A stretch of DNA of 18,514 nucleotides from Bacteroidales bacterium (lineage in GTDB: Bacteria > Bacteroidota > Bacteroidia > Bacteroidales > UBA932): NCBI GenBank assembly GCA_024683255.1, contig JAIKYL010000133.1:1-18514 (forward strand). Reading direction: 5' to 3'. Under the pieces are notes generated by a model. That model did not search any database. It saw only the letters and a list, made by a program, of their open reading frames with translations, and was not told the origin of the DNA. Each line of letters opens with the position of its first letter. Position 1 is the stretch's first letter. Made by a program: the position numbers and the translations under genes. Below, piece by piece: positions 14,536-18,514 of the stretch.

Positions 14536-16851
14536 TTAGGGTTCTTCGTTTTCGAAGCGGGGCTTGCGGGGGCGGTTGTCGTCCCGGCGTTCGCCGTCGC
14601 GGCGGGGTCCGCGGTCTCTGCGGTCGTTTCCGCCTTTGCGGTCACCGTCCCGGCGGGGTCCCCGGTCGCCATCGCGGCGAGGGCCTCTTTCACGCTTCGG
14701 CTCCACGTAGCCTTCCGGCTTTTCCGTGAGGGCGCGCATGGAAAGGCGCATCTTGCCGGTCTTGGCGTCAATCTCCAGGAGCTTCACATCCACTTCGTCG
14801 CCCACCTTCAGGACGTCTTCCACCTTGTCGGTCTTGGTCCAGGCAATCTCGCTCACGTGGAGGAGGCCTTCCTTACCGGGCAGGATCTCGATGAAGGCGC
14901 CGAATTCCAGGATGCTCACCACCTTGCCGTGGTATACCTGACCGGCCTCGGGCACGGCGCAGATACCCTTGATCTTCTCCAGCGTGGCGTCCATGGCAGC
15001 CTTGTCGGTGCCGAAGATGTCCACAACACCCTTGGTGGTGCCGTCGCCGTTGTCCACCTCGTCGATGGTGATGGTGGTGCCGAATTCCTTCTGCATACCC
15101 TGGATGGTCTCACCGCCCTTGCCGATAACGGCGCCGATAAACTCGGCCGGGATCTCGATCTGGACCATGCGCGGCACGAAGGGTTTGTAGTCCTCGCGCG
15201 GCTCGGGGATGGTCTTGAGCATTTCGCCCATGATGTGGAGGCGTCCCTGACGGGCCTGCTCCAGGGCTTTCTCCAGCACTTCGTAGCTGAGGCCGTCCAC
15301 CTTGATGTCCATCTGGGTGGCGGTGATGCCGTCCTTGGTGCCGGTTACCTTGAAGTCCATGTCTCCCAGGTGATCCTCGTCGCCCAGGATGTCGGTGAGG
15401 ATGGCGTAGCGGTCGTTGGGGCGCTCTGCGTCGGTAATCAGGCCCATGGCCACACCGGCCACCGGCTTCTTGATCTTGACACCGGCGTCCATCAGGGCCA
15501 GGCAGCCGCCGCAGACGGAAGCCATGGAGGAGGAACCGTTGGATTCCAGGATATCGGAAACTACGCGTACGGCGTAAGGGAATTCGGGAGCCGTGGGAAT
15601 CACGGGCTTGAGGGCGCGCATGGCCAGGTTGCCATGGCCGATCTCCCGGCGTCCGGTGCTGCGCTGAGGCTTGGCCTCACCGGTGGCGAACGGCGGGAAG
15701 TTGTAATGGAGCACGAACTGCTGGTCGTCCTGGATGAGGACCTCGTCCATTTCCTTCATGTCCATCTTGGTGCCCAGGGTCACGGAAGCCAGGGACTGGG
15801 TTTCGCCGCGGGTGAAAATGGCGCTGCCGTGTGCGCAGGGCAGATAATCCACCTCGCACCAGATGGGACGCACCTCGTTGGTGACGCGGCCGTCCAGGCG
15901 CTTGCCCTCGTCCAGGACCAGGTTGCGCATGGCCTCTTTCTCTACGTCATGATAGTAGCGGTCAATCATGGCGCCCTTCAGCTCCAGGTCCTCTTCGGAG
16001 AACTGGGCCTTGAACTCCTCGCAGATGGCGTTGAAGCCGTCCTCACGCTCGTGCTTGGGCTTGGCGCTCTTGGCCAGCTCGTAGCACTTGTTGTAGCAGG
16101 CTTCGTGGACGGCGGTCTTGAGGGCCTCGTCCTCTTCGTCGTGCGGGTAGTCGCGCTTCTCACCGTCGGTGCCCAGCTCGTGCATGAGCTCCTTCTGTAC
16201 GCGGCAGTGCTTCTTGATCTCTTCATGGGCGAACTTGATGGCCTCCAGCATGTCGTGCTCGGAAACCTCGTTCATTTCGCCTTCCACCATCATGATGTTC
16301 TCCTCGGTGGCGGCAACCATCAGGTCCAGATCGGCCCGCTTGTTGTCCTCAAAGCCGGGGTTGATCACGAATTTACCGTCGATGCGGGATACGCGCACCT
16401 CGCTCACGGGACCGCCGAAGGGGAGGTCGCTGCTTGCAAGGGCTGCCGATGCGGCAAGGCCTGCCAGGGCATCCGGCTGGATGTCCTTCTCGGCCGAGAT
16501 AAGCATTACGTTCACAAATACTTCCAGATGGAAATCGGACGGCCACAGGGGGCGGATGGGGCGGTCTACCAGGCGGGCGATGAGCACTTCGTAGTCACTG
16601 GGACGGCTCTCCCTCTTAAGGAACCCACCGGGGAAACGGCCGGCGGCATAATACTTTTCGCGGTAATCCACGGTGAGGGGCATGAAGTCCGTACCTTCTT
16701 TCACCTCAGTGGCGCAGGTAACGGTGGCAAGCAGCATGGTGCCACCCATTTTCACAACAGCGGAGCCGGCGGCCTGCTTGGCCAGTTTTCCGGTCTCGAT
16801 CTCGATCACCCGACCGTCGGGCAGCTCGATTTTCTTCTGGATAATGTTCAT
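14536..16851 (-). CDS. pnp: Polyribonucleotide nucleotidyltransferase (PNPase) with Arg/Gly/Asp-rich tail
   Basis: Phosphorolytic 3'-5' exoribonuclease of 771 aa, central to mRNA decay. Domains in order: RNase PH 1 (about 1-220), helical linker, RNase PH 2 (about 315-550) with [12 protein letters not shown] carrying catalytic Asp493, Asp499 and Lys501 and the phosphate-binding [15 protein letters not shown] domain (about 559-628) with GKGG at 577-580, and S1 domain (about 635-708). A 60-residue tail follows (about 709-771), built from [12 protein letters not shown] repeats, probably disordered and RNA-binding; the E. coli enzyme stops near 711. The upstream 179 nt to rpsO hold the rpsO terminator and a composite palindromic repeat. 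No TAnnTTTG promoter was seen there, so read-through from rpsO is possible. Confidence 0.97.
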   Translation of the reverse strand: MNIIQKKIELPDGRVIEIETGKLAKQAAGSAVVKMGGTMLLATVTCATEVKEGTDFMPLTVDYREKYYAAGRFPGGFLKRESRPSDYEVLIARLVDRPIRPLWPSDFHLEVFVNVMLISAEKDIQPDALAGLAASAALASSDLPFGGPVSEVRVSRIDGKFVINPGFEDNKRADLDLMVAATEENIMMVEGEMNEVSEHDMLEAIKFAHEEIKKHCRVQKELMHELGTDGEKRDYPHDEEDEALKTAVHEACYNKCYELAKSAKPKHEREDGFNAICEEFKAQFSEEDLELKGAMIDRYYHDVEKEAMRNLVLDEGKRLDGRVTNEVRPIWCEVDYLPCAHGSAIFTRGETQSLASVTLGTKMDMKEMDEVLIQDDQQFVLHYNFPPFATGEAKPQRSTGRREIGHGNLAMRALKPVIPTAPEFPYAVRVVSDILESNGSSSMASVCGGCLALMDAGVKIKKPVAGVAMGLITDAERPNDRYAILTDILGDEDHLGDMDFKVTGTKDGITATQMDIKVDGLSYEVLEKALEQARQGRLHIMGEMLKTIPEPREDYKPFVPRMVQIEIPAEFIGAVIGKGGETIQGMQKEFGTTITIDEVDNGDGTTKGVVDIFGTDKAAMDATLEKIKGICAVPEAGQVYHGKVVSILEFGAFIEILPGKEGLLHVSEIAWTKTDKVEDVLKVGDEVDVKLLEIDAKTGKMRLSMRALTEKPEGYVEPKRERGPRRDGDRGPRRDGDRKGGNDRRDRGPRRDGERRDDNRPRKPRFENEEP

Positions 16852-16894
16852 TTTTACTTCTTTACTTCTGTTACGTCTTTTTCGTCTTTTGCCT

Positions 16895-16958
16895 GGGATG
16901 CCCGGTCTGTGCCGGGCATGACGGGCTATTCGTCATTCCCGGCTTGACCGGGAATCTC
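16895..16958. repeat. Composite palindromic (REP/BIME-like) element in the pnp leader
   Basis: Two hairpin units in tail-to-tail inverted orientation with a 9-nt spacer (16923-16931). The plus-oriented unit (16895-16922) has arms ATGCCCGG (16898-16905) and CCGGGCAT (16912-16919). The minus-oriented unit (16932-16958) has arms ATTCCCGG (16935-16942) and CCGGGAAT (16948-16955). The second unit is an exact 27-nt reverse complement of 1813-1839 in ileS. It lies 44 nt upstream of the pnp start and 10 nt past the rpsO terminator, so it would be transcribed in the pnp leader. Confidence 0.9.
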
Positions 16959-16968
16959 ATTTTTCATT

Positions 16969-17017
16969 AAAAAAGGGGAGAGAATGTGCCTTGCACAGTT
17001 CTCTGCCCCCGTTTTTT
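16969..17017 (-). terminator. Terminator of rpsO
   Basis: A long hairpin with GGGG-AGAGAA (16975-16984) pairing with TTCTCT and CCCC (16999-17010) and an inner GTG/CAC, with small bulges. It is flanked by an A-run (16969-16974) that becomes a U-run on the minus strand, and by T6 on the other side. It starts 14 nt after the rpsO stop. Signals on both sides make it potentially bidirectional. Confidence 0.88.
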
Positions 17018-17030
17018 CCTATCCTTGTGC

Positions 17031-17306
17031 TTATCGGCGGAGACCCAGCTCCTTCACGATAGCCCTGTATCTCTCGATGTCCACGTTCTGAAGGTAATTC
17101 AGAAGCTGACGGCGCTTGCTGACCAGGCGAAGAAGGCTGCGACGCGTTACAACGTCCTTCTTATTCTTCTTCACATGCTCCGTAAGGTGAGCGATACGGT
17201 AGGAAAATAAAGCAACCTGACTCTCAGGGGAGCCGGTGTCCTTATTGGACTTCCCGTACTTCGCGAAAATCTCTTGCTTCTTCTCTGGCTGTAAGTATTC
17301 TGCCAT
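17031..17306 (-). CDS. rpsO: 30S ribosomal protein S15
   Basis: Small ribosomal-subunit protein (91 aa, normal length is about 89) that binds the 16S rRNA central domain early in assembly. Diagnostic segments are [29 protein letters not shown] and [20 protein letters not shown]. It is followed by a strong terminator and then pnp, the widespread rpsO-pnp order. A full consensus promoter lies 54 nt upstream, and the short leader contains a perfect 8-bp hairpin that might be a control site, since S15 represses its own synthesis in several bacteria. Confidence 0.98.
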   Translation of the reverse strand: MAEYLQPEKKQEIFAKYGKSNKDTGSPESQVALFSYRIAHLTEHVKKNKKDVVTRRSLLRLVSKRRQLLNYLQNVDIERYRAIVKELGLRR

Positions 17307-17332
17307 GATGCAATGAGTTTTTAAAAGTTATC

Positions 17333-17351
17333 TTGTGGGACCATCCCACAA
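17333..17351 (-). promoter_or_regulatory. Hairpin at the predicted 5' end of the rpsO mRNA
   Basis: Perfect 8-bp inverted repeat, TTGTGGGA and TCCCACAA, with a 3-nt loop. It lies just downstream of the predicted initiation site (near 17353) and 26 nt before the start codon. It could stabilise the transcript or serve as an S15 autoregulatory site. It is not a match to the known E. coli pseudoknot. Confidence 0.6.
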
Positions 17352-17359
17352 AAAGTCTG

Positions 17360-17391
17360 CAAATGTAGTAATTATCTCTCGAAAATCCAAA
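17360..17391 (-). promoter_or_regulatory. Promoter of rpsO
   Basis: The minus strand has TTTG (plus 17388-17391), a 20-nt spacer and TACATTTG (plus 17360-17367), a full Bacteroidota consensus. It lies in the 303-nt divergent gap between rpsO and the OmpA-type gene. The stretch 17392-17465 in that gap is A+T-rich with no other recognised feature. Confidence 0.8.
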
Positions 17392-17469
17392 TATTTCTGT
17401 TTTCCTTTCATCCCACCCCTCTTGCAGCGCAAAACAAGCCATATTATTGTTAAAAATATAGTAAGAAAA

Positions 17470-17513
17470 TTTCCAAAAATTTTTGGAAAGGTGGATTTTT
17501 CTACTTAAATTTG
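17470..17513 (+). promoter_or_regulatory. Promoter of the OmpA-type gene with a 20-bp palindrome over the -33 box
   Basis: TTTG at 17482-17485, a 20-nt spacer and TAAATTTG at 17506-17513 form a full consensus promoter. The -33 box lies in the right half of a perfect 20-nt palindrome at 17470-17489 (half-site TTTCCAAAAA). A protein dimer bound there would compete with RNA polymerase. Predicted initiation near 17520 leaves a leader of about 90 nt. Confidence 0.75.
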
Positions 17514-17534
17514 CGCTATCATATATCGTAGGCT

Positions 17535-17564
17535 CAAGTCGGGACCCCCGGATTTGGGATTTTT
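17535..17564 (+). promoter_or_regulatory. Leader hairpin with T-run before the OmpA-type gene
   Basis: CAAGTC-GGG (17535-17543) pairs with CCC-GATTTG (17547-17556) around a 3-nt loop with one bulged G, and GGGATTTTT follows. It resembles a weak terminator or attenuator in the 5' leader, 45 nt before the start codon. Confidence 0.4.
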
Positions 17565-17609
17565 GATGGCGGTCTATTATATATATAAGAGGTATCAAAA
17601 AGATTGGAC

Positions 17610-18514
17610 ATGAAACTTAAAATTGTGATTCTGGCTCTTGCGGTGGCAGTGCTTCCGCAAGTTCTCATGGCTCAGGAAAGTAAATCGGATCCGGATGTAA
17701 CGTTCCGTCCCCATCTGTACGGACAAATCCAGGCCGGTGCAGGCTACACCATCGGTGAAGTCGACTACCTGCCACTCTTCTCCCCGGCCGCAGCCCTCTC
17801 CCTGGGCTACCAGTTCAGCCCGGTATTCGGTGCACGTCTGGTGGCCAGCGGTTTCCAGGGCGTAGGTCATGCCATTGAAAATGGAATCGAGCGTTACACC
17901 TTCAATTACCTGGAGGGTGGCTTGGATCTCACCATCAGCCTGGCAGACCTTTTTGGCGGTTATAAGCACGACAGGGTTTTCAAACCGTTCTTCTTCCTGG
18001 GTGGCGGCGCCATCGGAGCTTTCAACAATGGCGCACTCAATGTGAAGTCCGTCAATCCTTCCAACTATTTCGGCAACCTCTGGCACCGGGGCATGATCGC
18101 CCCCGTCGGCCGTGTCGGTCTGGGCGCAGACATCCGCCTGTCGGATAACCTGGCCCTTACCGTGGAAGTGAACGACAATATCACCAGTGACCGTTTCAAT
18201 TCCAAGAAGGCCGGCAATCCGGACTATCAGTTCAATGCCCTGGCCGGTCTCAACCTCTCCTTCGGCAAGCCTTACAACCGTAAGGAAAAGGCTGCTCCCG
18301 CCCCTGCACCGGCACCCGCCCCTGCACCGGCCCCGGCTCCCGCTCCCGCACCCAAGCCCGCTCCTGCACCGGCACCCGCCCCTGCACCCGCACCGGCCCC
18401 TGCACCGGAACCGGACATGAGTAAGATCGTTACCTTCTTCGAACTCAACCAGGATGTCATCCTTCCGGAAGAAGCCGCCAAGCTTGACGACTATGCCAAG
18501 TGGCTCGGTAACCA
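17610..18514 (+). CDS. OmpA-family outer-membrane protein, 3'-truncated by the window edge
   Basis: Outer-membrane barrel protein joined to a peptidoglycan-binding OmpA domain; 301 codons are present with no stop. The start at 17610 gives a good signal peptide (MKLKIVILALAVAVLPQVLMA, cleavage near residue 21). Residues 24-220 alternate polar and hydrophobic with many Gly and aromatic residues and end in LAGLNLSFGK, as in a beta-barrel closing strand. A 40-residue linker (229-268) is almost pure Ala-Pro, interrupted only by one Lys-Pro and a final Glu-Pro. From 271 the OmpA C-terminal domain begins (SKIVTFFELNQDVILPEEAAKLDDYAKWL), then the window ends. It probably tethers the outer membrane to peptidoglycan. 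The minus-strand frames opposite it are shadows. Confidence 0.93.
   Translation, partial: MKLKIVILALAVAVLPQVLMAQESKSDPDVTFRPHLYGQIQAGAGYTIGEVDYLPLFSPAAALSLGYQFSPVFGARLVASGFQGVGHAIENGIERYTFNYLEGGLDLTISLADLFGGYKHDRVFKPFFFLGGGAIGAFNNGALNVKSVNPSNYFGNLWHRGMIAPVGRVGLGADIRLSDNLALTVEVNDNITSDRFNSKKAGNPDYQFNALAGLNLSFGKPYNRKEKAAPAPAPAPAPAPAPAPAPAPKPAPAPAPAPAPAPAPAPEPDMSKIVTFFELNQDVILPEEAAKLDDYAKWLGN
18303..18388 (+). repeat. Ala-Pro linker repeat in the OmpA-type gene
   Basis: Within the Ala-Pro coding stretch a 26-nt block at 18303-18328 recurs identically at 18363-18388, a 60-nt period (20 codons). This suggests past duplication by slippage or recombination and a linker that may vary in length between strains. 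Confidence 0.8.

Noticed and set aside
14857..16947. Plus-strand open frame of 696 codons opposite pnp
   Set aside because: Antisense shadow of a fully conserved PNPase; its low-complexity His/Gly/Val-rich translation has no recognisable domain.
17595..18086. Minus-strand open frame of 163 codons opposite the OmpA-type gene
   Set aside because: The plus-strand frame has a signal peptide, a barrel-like pattern and an OmpA domain, and a consensus promoter. The minus frame has none of these.
18272..18481. Minus-strand Gly-Ala repeat frame (69 codons)
   Set aside because: It is the reverse reading of the Ala-Pro linker codons, not a separate repeat protein.

Overview
The window looks like chromosomal DNA from a GC-rich member of the Bacteroidales (phylum Bacteroidota). 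Three things point there. The gene order ileS - DksA/TraR-like gene - lspA is typical of the phylum. Promoters match the Bacteroidota pattern (a -33 TTTG, about 19-20 nt, then TAnnTTTG). Gene starts lack consistent Shine-Dalgarno sequences. Genus cannot be fixed from this sequence. It is mostly core-genome housekeeping plus one catabolic operon. I see no prophage, insertion sequence, CRISPR array or defence locus.

Layout. Bases 1-4032 (+): the 3' part of ileS, then a zinc-less DksA-like gene and lspA, closely packed. Bases 4056-4140: tRNA-Ser(TGA) with its own terminator. Bases 4218-8327 (+): a four-gene overlapping operon (aldo/keto reductase, COG3618 amidohydrolase, FucP-type permease, zinc alcohol dehydrogenase) whose content matches the L-galactose pathway known from Bacteroides vulgatus. 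It would import L-galactose and convert it through the lactone and L-galactonate to D-tagaturonate. Bases 8387-8464: tRNA-Val(CAC), then two hairpins closing a convergent boundary with glmS (-). Upstream of glmS on the minus strand lie tRNA-Ser(CGA) and a 62-residue membrane protein. Bases 10928-14482 (-): a likely murein-peptide cluster of a secreted NlpC/P60 peptidase, an exported dipeptide epimerase and an NhaC-family antiporter. Bases 14536-17306 (-): pnp and rpsO. From 17610 (+): a truncated OmpA-type outer-membrane protein, divergent from rpsO.

The main unexpected signal is a small palindromic repeat family. Composite elements made of two hairpin units in tail-to-tail inverted orientation occur at 1813-1888, in frame inside ileS and apparently adding residues to IleRS, and at 16895-16958, in the pnp leader. 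The two elements share a 27-nt exact match in opposite orientation. This resembles enterobacterial REP/BIME elements and, for the in-gene copy, the Rickettsia palindromic elements that insert into proteins. Other points of interest are a perfect 20-bp palindrome over the -33 box of the OmpA-type gene, a hairpin at the predicted 5' end of the rpsO mRNA, and a FucP-type permease without the usual proton-coupling Asp.
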